Below, in pieces: positions 7,740 to 16,173 of a stretch of 63,153 nt of DNA (positions are counted from its first letter, which is position 1; each line of letters starts with the position of its first letter). The DNA is taken from assembly GCF_001310815.1 (NCBI RefSeq), contig NZ_BAZK01000027.1, forward strand, positions 1-63,153. The letters are read 5' to 3'. A program made the position numbers and the translations under genes. Origin of the DNA: Pseudovibrio denitrificans JCM 12308 (GTDB lineage: Bacteria; Pseudomonadota; Alphaproteobacteria; Rhizobiales; Stappiaceae). The notes beneath the pieces were generated by a model. The model worked only from the letters and a program-made list of their open reading frames with translations, was not told the origin of the DNA and did no database searches.

Positions 7740-9110
7740 TTAAGTGTTCACTGCAACGCGAGATTCAGATTCTTTTCTGAGGTTCTCAGCGATTGTAAAC
7801 GCCAGTTCCAGAGCCTGATCCGCATTGAGGCGCGGGTCACAATGTGTGTGGTAACGATCACCGAGCTGTTCCGCAGACAGTGCACGTGCACCACCGGTAC
7901 ATTCAGTCACGTTACGACCAGTCATTTCAACATGAACACCACCAGCGTGGGTGCCTTCAGCGCGATGAACCGCGAAGAATGCTTCCACTTCACGCAGGAT
8001 ACGCTCGAATGGACGGGTCTTGTAGCCGTTTGCGGTGATGGTGTTGCCGTGCATCGGGTCACATGACCAGACGACTTTCTTACCTTCACGCTCAACAGCA
8101 CGAACCATTGCTGGCAGATGTTCGAAGACCTTGTCATGACCGAAGCGGGTGATCAGTGTCAGACGACCAGCTTCGTTTTCAGGGTTCAGAACATCGATCA
8201 GTTTGATCAGATCTTCAGGATCAAGGGATGGACCACATTTCAGGCCAATCGGGTTCTTGATGCCACGGAAGAACTCAACGTGTGCATGATCCAGCTGACG
8301 GGTACGGTCACCGATCCAAAGCATATGGCCGGAGGTGGCGTAGCATTCGCCAGTAGTGGAATCGATACGGGTCAGAGCTTCTTCGTAGCCCAGAAGCAGT
8401 GCTTCGTGGCTGGTGAAGAACTCAGTGGAACGCAGCTGAGGTGTGTTGTCTGGGTCAATACCGCAAGCGCGCATGAAGGACAGCGCATCAGAGATACGGT
8501 CCGCCATTTCCTGATAGCGGTGTGCCTGCGGGCTGTCTTTTACGAAGCCGAGCATCCACTGGTGCACATGGTCAAGGTTTGCAAAACCACCCTGCGCGAA
8601 TGCACGCAGCAAGTTTAGGGTCGCAGCAGACTGACGGTATGCCTTTACCTGACGCTCAGGATCCGGGATACGAGACTCTTCGTTGAACTCGATACCGTTG
8701 ATGATGTCACCACGGTAGCTTGGCAGCTCGATGCCATCTTTCTTCTCAATGTTAGAAGAACGTGGCTTTGCGAACTGACCTGCAATACGGCCAACTTTCA
8801 CAACCGGCTGCTGTGCACCATAGGTAAGGGCCACAGCCATCTGCAGGAATGCTCTAAAAAAGTCGCGGATGTGATCAGCATGGTGCTCCGCAAAGCTCTC
8901 CGCACAATCACCACCTTGCAAGAGGAATCCACGCCCCTCGGCAACATCAGCGAGCTGCGCTTTCAACTTGCGCGCCTCACCTGCAAACACGAGCGGCGGA
9001 TAAGATGCGAGGCGACTTTCAACGTCTGCCAATGCTTCCTTATCTGGATAGTCCGGCACCTGCACGATCGGTTTTGATCGCCAGGAATCCGGTGTCCATT
9101 TCTCCGCCAT
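7740..9110 (-). CDS. 3-deoxy-7-phosphoheptulonate synthase, class II
   Basis: First enzyme of the shikimate pathway: condenses phosphoenolpyruvate with erythrose 4-phosphate. At 456 residues it is a class II (plant-type, AroA-II) enzyme, not the E. coli AroF/G/H type. Diagnostic segments are ESRLASYPPLVFAGEARKL near the start, FLLQGGDCAESF, VKVGRIAGQFAKPRS, and VWSCDPMHGNT with HAGGVHVEMTG at the metal and PEP site. Monocistronic: a 353-base gap lies upstream and a strong terminator downstream. This class is usual in Hyphomicrobiales. Confidence 0.95.
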   Translation of the reverse strand: MAEKWTPDSWRSKPIVQVPDYPDKEALADVESRLASYPPLVFAGEARKLKAQLADVAEGRGFLLQGGDCAESFAEHHADHIRDFFRAFLQMAVALTYGAQQPVVKVGRIAGQFAKPRSSNIEKKDGIELPSYRGDIINGIEFNEESRIPDPERQVKAYRQSAATLNLLRAFAQGGFANLDHVHQWMLGFVKDSPQAHRYQEMADRISDALSFMRACGIDPDNTPQLRSTEFFTSHEALLLGYEEALTRIDSTTGECYATSGHMLWIGDRTRQLDHAHVEFFRGIKNPIGLKCGPSLDPEDLIKLIDVLNPENEAGRLTLITRFGHDKVFEHLPAMVRAVEREGKKVVWSCDPMHGNTITANGYKTRPFERILREVEAFFAVHRAEGTHAGGVHVEMTGRNVTECTGGARALSAEQLGDRYHTHCDPRLNADQALELAFTIAENLRKESESRVAVNT

Positions 9111-9463
9111 TTTAAAACTCCATCAATACGGAATGCTGCCAGCGCGCCCAATGCACTTGTCTTTGGCAGCTATAATTCTTTCGAGCAGTTCTCATTTTCT
9201 GACAAAAGCCCAGAAAGGCTTATACACGCCACCCGTTTGTCTGACTAGGGGTACGTATACGTTGTTTTATCGCTGTAGGTTGAGGATACCTCAAAAAATT
9301 CAGCTCTCACGAGAATCCATCAAACCAATCTTTTTTAGAGTTATTATGTTCCAAAGAATCGAAATTTGTTAGATAATTATTTCAAAGCATCCTTTTGGAT
9401 CGCAGATGAACACTTGTGTAAAGATACATGAAGCGTTCACACTGCTGATCCTCAAGGCATATT
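9111..9463. other. 353-base intergenic region, no gene seen
   Basis: No frame here has coding character. It must hold the promoter of the DAHP synthase gene (minus strand) and the 3' end of the cyclotransferase-like gene. A short dyad TTGAGG-ATA-CCTCAA lies at 9280-9294, followed by an A-run. It looks like a weak hairpin of unknown use. Confidence 0.4.
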
Positions 9464-10090
9464 TCAGCGATTTAAATATTGAGCATTCACAGATTTGAGT
9501 AGATCGTCAATAGTCGCGGCCAGCTCTTTAGAGAGCACGATTGCCCGTGGATAGTACGGATCCTCGCGGTCCTTCAGGATCGGCACGCGGTCCCAACCAT
9601 CGGTGGTTTCCACGAAGTGCTCCAGGCCCTCCTGCCCCCACAAGCGGTAGAAACCAGCCATGACGCAGTCTGCATAGCTCTGTAGAATTGGGTGCTCATC
9701 ATTGCCCCAGTGGGCGTACTGGTCCTGAACCTGATAGAGGAACGTGTCCGCTGGCATTTGTCTGCCACAGTCTGGCACAAAGCTGCCATCAGCAAGAGAC
9801 TTGCGGGAATAGTGCCATTCGCGTTTGTCCAGCGCTGGCAGGTTGGCTTTGGTATCGAGAACCATTGCTCCGCGGATGACGGAACCTTCTTCACGGCGAA
9901 CGCCAAGTGCACAGACGCCGACACCGGACATGCGGCCATTGCCTTCTTTGCCCTTTGAGCAGCCACGCCATTCCCGTTTCCATCCACTCAGCTGTCCGGC
10001 AATCACGGTTGTGCCGGTTGGCAGGGTTTCTTCGTTTACAAGTGAGCCATAACCAAAATAGCAAATCTGGTCCTGTGTGAGGTCAGTCAC
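9464..10090 (-). CDS. gamma-glutamylcyclotransferase-like protein
   Basis: About 208 residues with the family nucleotide-free core: QICYFGYGSLVN near the N-terminus, the glycine-rich gamma-glutamyl binding loop of the GGCT/AIG2/ChaC superfamily. The fold suggests cleavage of gamma-glutamyl peptides to 5-oxoproline, consistent with the adjacent glutathione reductase gene, but substrate specificity is not proven. I chose the GTG at 10090, which has AGGAA a few bases upstream. An earlier TTG at 10135 would lie inside the gor terminator region. Confidence 0.72.
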   Translation of the reverse strand: MTDLTQDQICYFGYGSLVNEETLPTGTTVIAGQLSGWKREWRGCSKGKEGNGRMSGVGVCALGVRREEGSVIRGAMVLDTKANLPALDKREWHYSRKSLADGSFVPDCGRQMPADTFLYQVQDQYAHWGNDEHPILQSYADCVMAGFYRLWGQEGLEHFVETTDGWDRVPILKDREDPYYPRAIVLSKELAATIDDLLKSVNAQYLNR

Positions 10091-10138
10091 GGGTATTCCT
10101 ATCAAAACTTGAGAGATGCCCTGCTCCTGTTGCAAGGC

Positions 10139-10173
10139 AAAAAAGAACCGCTAGCAAGGACTAGCGGTTCTTT
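10139..10173 (-). terminator. intrinsic terminator after gor
   Basis: A perfect thirteen-base stem (10142-10154 with 10161-10173), core AGAACCGCTAG, closes a six-base loop. On the minus strand it runs into TTTTTT. It starts 16 bases after the gor stop codon. Confidence 0.92.
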
Positions 10174-10189
10174 GAAAGTCGACTAAAGT

Positions 10190-11569
10190 TTAATTCTTGC
10201 GGATACGCTCAGTTGGTTCGCGCATTGTCACCAACTCTTCTGCGGCAGTTGGGTGAACCGCAATGGTGCGATCATAATCTGCCTTGGTAGCACCCATGGT
10301 CAGCGTAACGCCGATGATCTGGATCAGCTCACCAGAATCCGGGCCCATGATGTGAATGCCAAGGATCTTATCGGTGTCTGCATCTACCAGCATCTTGAGG
10401 AACATCTTGCCCGGTTTGCCAGAAAGCGTGTTCTTCATTGGGCGGAAGGAAGAGGTGTAGATATCAATGTTGTCGAAGCGGGCTTCCGCTTCTTCCTGCG
10501 TCAGACCAGCGGTGCCAATTTCTGGCTGGGAGAAGACAGCGGTTGGGATCATGGAGTGATCCACATGCCATTCCTTGCCACCATAAGTGCTGTCAGCGAA
10601 CGCATGGCCTTCGCGGATCGCAACAGGGGTCAGGTTGGCGCGGTTGGTTACGTCACCGACAGCAAAGATGCTTGGTACGGAGCTCTGGCTCTGCGGGGTT
10701 ACGACGATCGCCCCTGCCTTGTCGAGCTCAACCCCAGCTTCTTCGAGACCCAAGCCTGCTGTGTTTGGACGACGACCAATTGCGTAAAGCACCTGATCTG
10801 CCTCGATCACTTCACCAGCATGGGTGGTCACGGTCAGGCCGCCTTCATGCTTCTCGATAGAAGCGATTGTGGACTTGGTTTTGACAGTGATGCCTTTTTC
10901 TTCCATCTGCTCATGCAGACCGGTGCGCAGGTCCATATCAAAGCCGCGCAGGATCTCTTCGCCACGGTAAACCAGCGTGGTTTCAGAGCCCATTCCGTTG
11001 AAGATGCCAGCAAACTCAACCGCGATGTAGCCGCCACCGACAACAATGGTGCGTTTCGGGAACTCGGAGAGATGGAATGCTTCGTTGGATGTGATTGTGT
11101 GCTCACAGCCAACAAGGCCAGCATCCACGTTTGGCGTTGCACCAACAGCAACGAGAATGCGTTCAGCTGTGATGACCTGATCAGTGGAGAGCAAGCGAAC
11201 GGTGTTCGGGCCTTCGATCACAGCACGGCTGTCGTGTAGTTCAACACCGGACTTGTCCAGGTTGCGGCGGTAGATGCCTTCGAGGCGGGTGATTTCCTTG
11301 TCTTTGTTTTCAACCAGTTTATCAAAATCGAAGGTCGGCGTGCCGTTCAGGCTCCAGCCATACCCGTCCGCATTGGCGAATTCTTCCGTGAATTTGGAGG
11401 CATATACAAAGAGTTTTTTTGGAACGCAGCCACGGATTACGCAGGTACCGCCGTAGCGAAATTCTTCAGCAATACCAACACGGGCGCCATGGGTTGCTGC
11501 GATACGTGCTGCGCGCACACCGCCGGAACCAGCCCCAATAACAAAGAGATCGTAGTCGAAATTAGTCAT
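10190..11569 (-). CDS. gor: glutathione-disulfide reductase
   Basis: NADPH-dependent flavoenzyme that reduces GSSG to GSH in the cytoplasm; 459 residues. It shows the FAD-binding GAGSGGVRAAR motif, the redox-active disulfide in GTCVIRGCVPKK, an NAD(P) Rossmann motif VVGGGYIAVEFAG, the second FAD motif IFAVGDVTNR, and the C-terminal dimer/active-site HPTAAEELV. It is the last gene of an apparent rpiA-DUF2059-gor series on the minus strand, an order frequent in Hyphomicrobiales. A large inverted repeat separates it from the DUF2059 gene, and a strong terminator follows. Confidence 0.96.
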   Translation of the reverse strand: MTNFDYDLFVIGAGSGGVRAARIAATHGARVGIAEEFRYGGTCVIRGCVPKKLFVYASKFTEEFANADGYGWSLNGTPTFDFDKLVENKDKEITRLEGIYRRNLDKSGVELHDSRAVIEGPNTVRLLSTDQVITAERILVAVGATPNVDAGLVGCEHTITSNEAFHLSEFPKRTIVVGGGYIAVEFAGIFNGMGSETTLVYRGEEILRGFDMDLRTGLHEQMEEKGITVKTKSTIASIEKHEGGLTVTTHAGEVIEADQVLYAIGRRPNTAGLGLEEAGVELDKAGAIVVTPQSQSSVPSIFAVGDVTNRANLTPVAIREGHAFADSTYGGKEWHVDHSMIPTAVFSQPEIGTAGLTQEEAEARFDNIDIYTSSFRPMKNTLSGKPGKMFLKMLVDADTDKILGIHIMGPDSGELIQIIGVTLTMGATKADYDRTIAVHPTAAEELVTMREPTERIRKN

Positions 11570-11664
11570 TACAGCCCACTTTCGTTAGCAATAGAACCTT
11601 ATGCAACGACGTTTCGTTTCGCTCTAAGGTCTTGTCTTATAAAAACGTAGGCTCAGACTTGGGC

Positions 11665-11696
11665 CAGATACGCCCAAATTTCAAGGGGCGTATCTG
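11665..11696 (-). promoter_or_regulatory. 11-bp perfect inverted repeat between the DUF2059 gene and gor
   Basis: CAGATACGCCC (11665-11675) and GGGCGTATCTG (11686-11696) form a perfect eleven-base stem with a ten-base loop, about 40 bases after the DUF2059 stop. No T-run follows directly on the minus strand; the nearest is about 25 bases on. It could terminate or attenuate read-through into gor, or stabilise the upstream mRNA end. Confidence 0.5.
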
Positions 11697-11734
11697 ATCT
11701 AACTGTTCATTTTGGATGGCGATTTCGTGATCGC

Positions 11735-12250
11735 TTATTGAGCAGCCATCGCAGCCAGTTTCTGACGTGCAATAGCAACCATGTCGGTGCTGATTGCGTC
11801 GCCCCACTGCTTTGCTGCACCGATGGTCAGCGCGGACAGTGTGCCGGACAGGTCAGCAAGACGCTTGCCAGTGTCAGAGTTGTAGAAAGTTGCGATTTCG
11901 TTGAGCTGCTCTTCGGTGAAGCGGCGTGCCCACACTTCGTAGATCACGCGGTCCAGTTCCTGACGGCGTGGGATAAGCTCAACAGCAGCTTCGTTGACGG
12001 CAATGTCGATCTCAGCGCTCATTGCCGGATTGGAGCGGATGAACAGGGTGCGCGTGCGCTCAGCAACATCTGGAAGGATGTTGTCAAAGTTCTCGATGGA
12101 TTTTGTTGCACGAACGGCTGCTTTTGCAGCTTCGATGTGGCTTTCAGAAATGGAATTGTCCTGAGCCATAACCGGGCTGGAAATCAGCACACCAGCAACA
12201 ACCAGTGATGCGACACCTGCAATTGCTGCAGACTTGAACTTAGCGAGCAT
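11735..12250 (-). CDS. DUF2059 domain-containing exported protein
   Basis: 171 residues with a clear signal peptide (hydrophobic stretch AAIAGVASLVVAGVLIS, cleavage after PVMA). The mature part is mostly helical and contains the DUF2059 segment around WARRFTEEQLNEIATFYNSDTGKRL. Its function is unknown. It lies between rpiA and gor on the same strand, the usual place for this family in Hyphomicrobiales, with 54 bases separating it from the rpiA stop. Confidence 0.9.
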   Translation of the reverse strand: MLAKFKSAAIAGVASLVVAGVLISSPVMAQDNSISESHIEAAKAAVRATKSIENFDNILPDVAERTRTLFIRSNPAMSAEIDIAVNEAAVELIPRRQELDRVIYEVWARRFTEEQLNEIATFYNSDTGKRLADLSGTLSALTIGAAKQWGDAISTDMVAIARQKLAAMAAQ

Positions 12251-12304
12251 AAAATGGCTCCCCTATATTTTAATCAGCTGTCCTTAAATGACTGTCAGGA
12301 TAGC

Positions 12305-12992
12305 TTAAGGTTCCAAGACACGAATTTCATCAGTACCGGCGACATAAGCCCGTACCGCCATATCAATAAACAACCCGTGTTCAACGACACCTGGAATAAC
12401 TTCCAGGCGTTTTGCCAGTGACTTCGGATCGCTGATTGCCTTCAGGTGGCAATCAAGAATGTAGTTGCCGTTATCGGTTACAAGTGGCTTATCACCTGCC
12501 ATACGCAGGATCATCTCGCCTTGCAGCCCCTCAGCGTCCAAGCTGTTTTGCATCATCTGCCGGGTAGCCTCAAGCCCGAATGGGATAACCTCCACGGGAA
12601 GCGGGAACTTTCCGAGGGTATCAACAATTTTGCTCTCATCTGCGATGACAAGCATACGGCCAGATGCTGCCGCGATGATTTTTTCGCGAAGCAGTGCCGC
12701 ACCGCCACCTTTGATGAGGTTCAGCTGCGGATCGATCTCGTCCGCACCATCAATTACAAGGTCCAGCACCGGCGTTTCATCCAGCGTGGTCAGCGGAACT
12801 CCCAGTTCATCGCAAAGCGCCTGAGAGTAAGAGGAGGCTGGAACACCGATGATCTCGAAACCATCCTTGACCATATCTGCCAGAAGGCGGATCATTTCGT
12901 TGACTGTTGATCCAGAACCTATCCCCAGCTTCATGCCGCTTAACTTCCTTGAGTGCTGCAGCTGCGGCCTGCGCCTTCAAACTCATTGCCAT
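12305..12992 (-). pseudogene. rpiA: ribose-5-phosphate isomerase A, one frameshift
   Basis: Interconverts ribulose 5-phosphate and ribose 5-phosphate in the pentose phosphate pathway. The long part begins GMKLGIGSGSTV (phosphate loop) and contains DGADEID and KGGGAALLREK, both typical of RpiA. The family N-terminus, MAMSLKAQAAAAALKEVK, is present at 12992-12939 in another frame. The junction reads as two bases missing or one extra just before the GMKLG segment. Joined, the product is about 229 residues, the normal size. The only ATG available to the downstream part would drop a conserved helix. Probably a sequence error in a functional gene. Confidence 0.87.
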
Positions 12993-13230
12993 CTGACTAT
13001 TTTCTCTTCCCCGGACCCTAAGCTTCTTAGGAAACATTCACAATTCAGAACAATTTTGCCTAGTTATACCGCTTGGGTCTACTCTGACATAACTCCTGCT
13101 GATTACCATGAGGTGCCAGCCCCGCCAAGCAGCAATCCACCCAACACACTATAGGTTTTCCTCGCAAATTGACTTCACGGCGAATTTCGTTAGGGTGGCG
13201 CGGATTTTCTCAACAGAAACGAGCTTAAGT

Positions 13231-13914
13231 ATGACAACACCAGTTCTGGTTTTCGACCTAGACGGTACTCTCCTGGAGACCATGGGAGACCTAACAGCGT
13301 CGATGAATCATGTTTTGGTAGAAGCCGGATTTGAAGCCATTGAACCTGAACGGGTCAGAAAAATGGTGGGTGCTGGCGTGAAAGTGCTGATGACCCGTGG
13401 GCTTGAGGCGAACAAGATTGAAGTGACAGACGAAGTTCTGGAACCGCTGCTTGCCAAGTTTATTCGTTACTACGAAACCCACATTGCCGATCACACTCAC
13501 GCTTTTCCTCAGGCGCTGGAAACAATTGCGCGTTTGAGAGAAGCAGGCTGGAAAACCGCTATCTGCACAAACAAGCTGGAAAAACTGGCCAAGCCTCTGG
13601 TTCGGGCCATGGAGATGGAACATCTGTTTGACTCGGTTGTGGGTGGTGACACCTTCTCCAAGAACAAGCCGGATGCGATGCCTGTGTTTGGCGCGATCGA
13701 CATTGCGGGCGGTTCCCGTGCCGGTTCCATTTTCGTAGGTGACTCCAAAGCTGACATTTCTGCTGCGCGCAACGCTGGCCTGCCAGTGATTGCAGTTGAT
13801 TTCGGTTACACCGACATTCCGGTTCGCGAACTTGGCCCGGATGTGGTGATTTCGCATTACAATCAGCTGGAAGCAGCTGTTAAAGAGCTGAGTGAAGAGA
13901 ACGCTCCTTCCTAA
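13231..13914 (+). CDS. gph: phosphoglycolate phosphatase-like HAD hydrolase
   Basis: 227 residues, haloacid dehalogenase superfamily. Motif I is VFDLDGTLLET with the nucleophile and general-acid Asp, motif II lies in AICTNK, motif III is a Lys in FSKNKPDAMP, and motif IV is IFVGDSKADISAA. The helical cap between motifs I and II fits Gph, which removes 2-phosphoglycolate, but related HAD phosphatases share these features. It starts at ATG 13231, close to the divergent rpiA, and is followed by a strong terminator, so it is likely monocistronic. Confidence 0.85.
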   Translation: MTTPVLVFDLDGTLLETMGDLTASMNHVLVEAGFEAIEPERVRKMVGAGVKVLMTRGLEANKIEVTDEVLEPLLAKFIRYYETHIADHTHAFPQALETIARLREAGWKTAICTNKLEKLAKPLVRAMEMEHLFDSVVGGDTFSKNKPDAMPVFGAIDIAGGSRAGSIFVGDSKADISAARNAGLPVIAVDFGYTDIPVRELGPDVVISHYNQLEAAVKELSEENAPS

Positions 13915-13939
13915 CTCTTTGATACAAATAAAGATTAAT

Positions 13940-13976
13940 CTGCCGCCCGTGCTTCTGCATTGGGCGGCAGTTTTGT
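13940..13976 (+). terminator. intrinsic terminator after gph
   Basis: CTGCCGCCC pairs with GGGCGGCAG across a 13-base loop and runs directly into TTTTGTTT. It lies 26 bases after the gph stop. Confidence 0.88.
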
Positions 13977-14162
13977 TTGCAGCCGCAAATCCGTCGTATT
14001 TCCCCCACGTAAATCCCATCATAAAATCACCGCTTGGTGCGAATTTTCGCTCAATGCAGTCACATTCCCCTGCGAAACATCCAGCATCGGAAAGCTCTGT
14101 TTTCCACTAAATGAAATCAACACAGGAACACCGCGTCAGGACAGGCGCTGGTCTATTGCTGC

Positions 14163-15440
14163 ATGGTAAAAGCTTCACTTGTTTCGTTGTTTGCGATCAT
14201 ACTTGCCAGTGCTCTTGCACAGTTGGCGAGCTCTGCTTTGTTGACGAGCCTGCCGCTTCAGATCGCCAGTATCGGAGGCTCTGCCTCACAGGCAGGTCTT
14301 GTGGCGGGTGCCTATTCGCTTGGCTTTATGGCCGGGTGCATGCGCGGTGTGCGGATGATCAACCGGATTGGTCATATCCGGGCCTTTGCTGGTGCAGCTG
14401 GTTTGACAGCCCTTTTGGTTCTCCTTTTCAAAAACTCTGAGAGCATCATTTTCTGGACTGTTCTGCGCTTCTTTATGGGTGCTGCCTTTGCCATGTTGTT
14501 TGCAACGGCGGATGCCTGGTTGAACGAGACCGTGAAAGATGAAGTCCGTGGCCGTGTTCTTTCCGTGAATTCCATTGTGATTGGTGCAATGGCTATTCTC
14601 TCACAGATTTTCGTTGCCCATTACACTGAGGTTCCTTTGCAGATGCTGGAGCTGTTGAGTGCCATTTTGCTGGCGGCTGTGGTTCTGCTTTGCATGACGC
14701 GTTCCGTTCCTCCGCGGACCTATAAGTCCAAGCGTGTGAAGTTTCGTGAGATCTGGGCGCAGTCTCCTGTTGCGGTGCTGGGTGCGTTTGCTTCCGGTGC
14801 GATTGTGACAAGCCTTTTGACCATTGTGCCGTTCTCCCTTTCCAAAGCTGGCGTTGGTGGCAGCACGACGGCTCTCATGATTGCCATGCTTTACATTGGG
14901 CGTCTGATGTTCCAGTGGCCGTTTGGCTCCCTTGCTGACCGTATGGATCGCAGATGGCTGATCCTTGGCTCCTCCACGTTGATCACTGCGATCATGGTGA
15001 CCTTCCTGCTTGCTGATCCGTTTACTGGCTGGAACTCTGGTTTCCTGCGCAATTATCACCTGCTGACCATGCTGGGTCTGGTGCTGGCTGTTCTTGGTGG
15101 CCTTGCCTTTCCGTTGCAGTCAATCTGTGTGGCGCACGCATTTGAACGGAAACCGGAGAGCAGTGTTGCGCTGTCGACTTACCTGCTCTTTATCTGGGCA
15201 GCAGGCAGTGTGGCTGGTCCTACGCTCATCAGTATCCTTGCGCCGATCCTTGGCTCCAAGACGCCTGACTTCATCCTGATCAGCCTGAGTGGCTCTCTGG
15301 CGCTGTTTACAGCCTACCGTCTTTATGTGGCGAAGCTGTTCATGTTCCGTCGGCCATCCCGTAAGCCTTTGCTGATTGTGAGCAACATGCCTTATGCGAA
15401 CTACCACCAAGCTCAACCCTCTGATAAATATAAGCAATAA
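14163..15440 (+). CDS. MFS transporter, YcaD-like
   Basis: 425 residues with about twelve transmembrane segments. The first half contains GSASQAGLVAGAYSLGFMAGC and ADAWLNETVKDEVRGRVLSV, the latter resembling the conserved segment of YcaD-type MFS proteins. The second half has a loop RLMFQWPFGSLADRMDRRW at the MFS signature position. A soluble C-terminal tail of about 40 residues follows. Substrate unknown. It lies upstream of tRNA-Val on the same strand, with 145 bases between. Confidence 0.85.
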   Translation: MVKASLVSLFAIILASALAQLASSALLTSLPLQIASIGGSASQAGLVAGAYSLGFMAGCMRGVRMINRIGHIRAFAGAAGLTALLVLLFKNSESIIFWTVLRFFMGAAFAMLFATADAWLNETVKDEVRGRVLSVNSIVIGAMAILSQIFVAHYTEVPLQMLELLSAILLAAVVLLCMTRSVPPRTYKSKRVKFREIWAQSPVAVLGAFASGAIVTSLLTIVPFSLSKAGVGGSTTALMIAMLYIGRLMFQWPFGSLADRMDRRWLILGSSTLITAIMVTFLLADPFTGWNSGFLRNYHLLTMLGLVLAVLGGLAFPLQSICVAHAFERKPESSVALSTYLLFIWAAGSVAGPTLISILAPILGSKTPDFILISLSGSLALFTAYRLYVAKLFMFRRPSRKPLLIVSNMPYANYHQAQPSDKYKQ

Positions 15441-15585
15441 GAGGCATCATGAAACTTCAAGCCTCATCACGACGATATATCTGAGATATTTTGAATTCTT
15501 TTGGGAAAAGTTTCTAAGGGGGCTTGCGGGAACCCGGCAAAGGGCCTAAACACCTCCTCACGCCACACGGCGTACCACCCTAAGG

Positions 15586-15661
<76 letters not shown>

Positions 15662-15682
15662 TTCCTCTTCTAGAGGACTTCA

Positions 15683-15717
15683 AGTCTCCCGAATATTCGC
15701 GGAGGCTTTTTTATTTT
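15683..15717 (+). terminator. intrinsic terminator after tRNA-Val
   Basis: AGTCTCC pairs with GGAGGCT (one G-T pair) and is followed by TTTTTATTTT. Confidence 0.85.
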
Positions 15718-15894
15718 CTCACAGCTTTTACCTTGTAGGATTAATCCCCTACCCCATATTGGCTCAATGGGAGTTAAAGCATTTTGCAAACACTTCATTG
15801 ATTGCAAAGCGTTGTAACGCCTTGTTTTGAAGCAAGTCATCTTTCTAAAATGAGCTTCACTCCTTTGGGCAGTTATTCAGTCGGGATCACGCAT

Positions 15895-16077
15895 ATGAAC
15901 CGAATTTTCTTGTTTATCGGCAAAACCTTTGCAGCCTCTGTGATGCTGTTCTTTTTCGTGGTTGTTTTCCAGACTATCATGTATGGCGGTCCGGCACGGG
16001 ATGTGGCAGCGTTTATCTCGGGCGCGGGTGGCGTTTCCTACACATCTTATATGGCGATCCGAAACAGGAATGTGTGA
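15895..16077 (+). CDS. small membrane protein, unknown
   Basis: A 60-residue frame beginning MNRIFLFIGKTFAASVM with a strong hydrophobic stretch (VMLFFFVVVFQTIMY) and a second, weaker one. Charge follows the positive-inside rule at both ends. GGGA lies about nine bases before the ATG. I do not recognise a family, and short size plus lack of context leave real doubt. An in-frame ATG upstream (15850) would extend it by 15 residues. Confidence 0.5.
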   Translation: MNRIFLFIGKTFAASVMLFFFVVVFQTIMYGGPARDVAAFISGAGGVSYTSYMAIRNRNV

Positions 16078-16096
16078 CGGGCACACCTTCCCTTTG

Positions 16097-16121
16097 AAAA
16101 AGGGAGCCTGAGCTCCCTTTA
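16097..16121 (-). terminator. intrinsic terminator after trpB, possibly bidirectional
   Basis: AAAGGGAGC pairs with GCTCCCTTT around CTGA. On the minus strand the stem runs into TTTTTC, suiting trpB. On the plus strand it also follows the small membrane protein gene. Confidence 0.7.
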
Positions 16122-16173
16122 TGCATCTTGTTCCTACACTTCATTCCCCCATCCAACAGGGTAATGGCGTGCC

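Noticed and set aside
10253..11239. A 328-codon open frame opposite gor
   Set aside because: Antisense shadow of a well-conserved flavoenzyme; no family features and no ribosome site.
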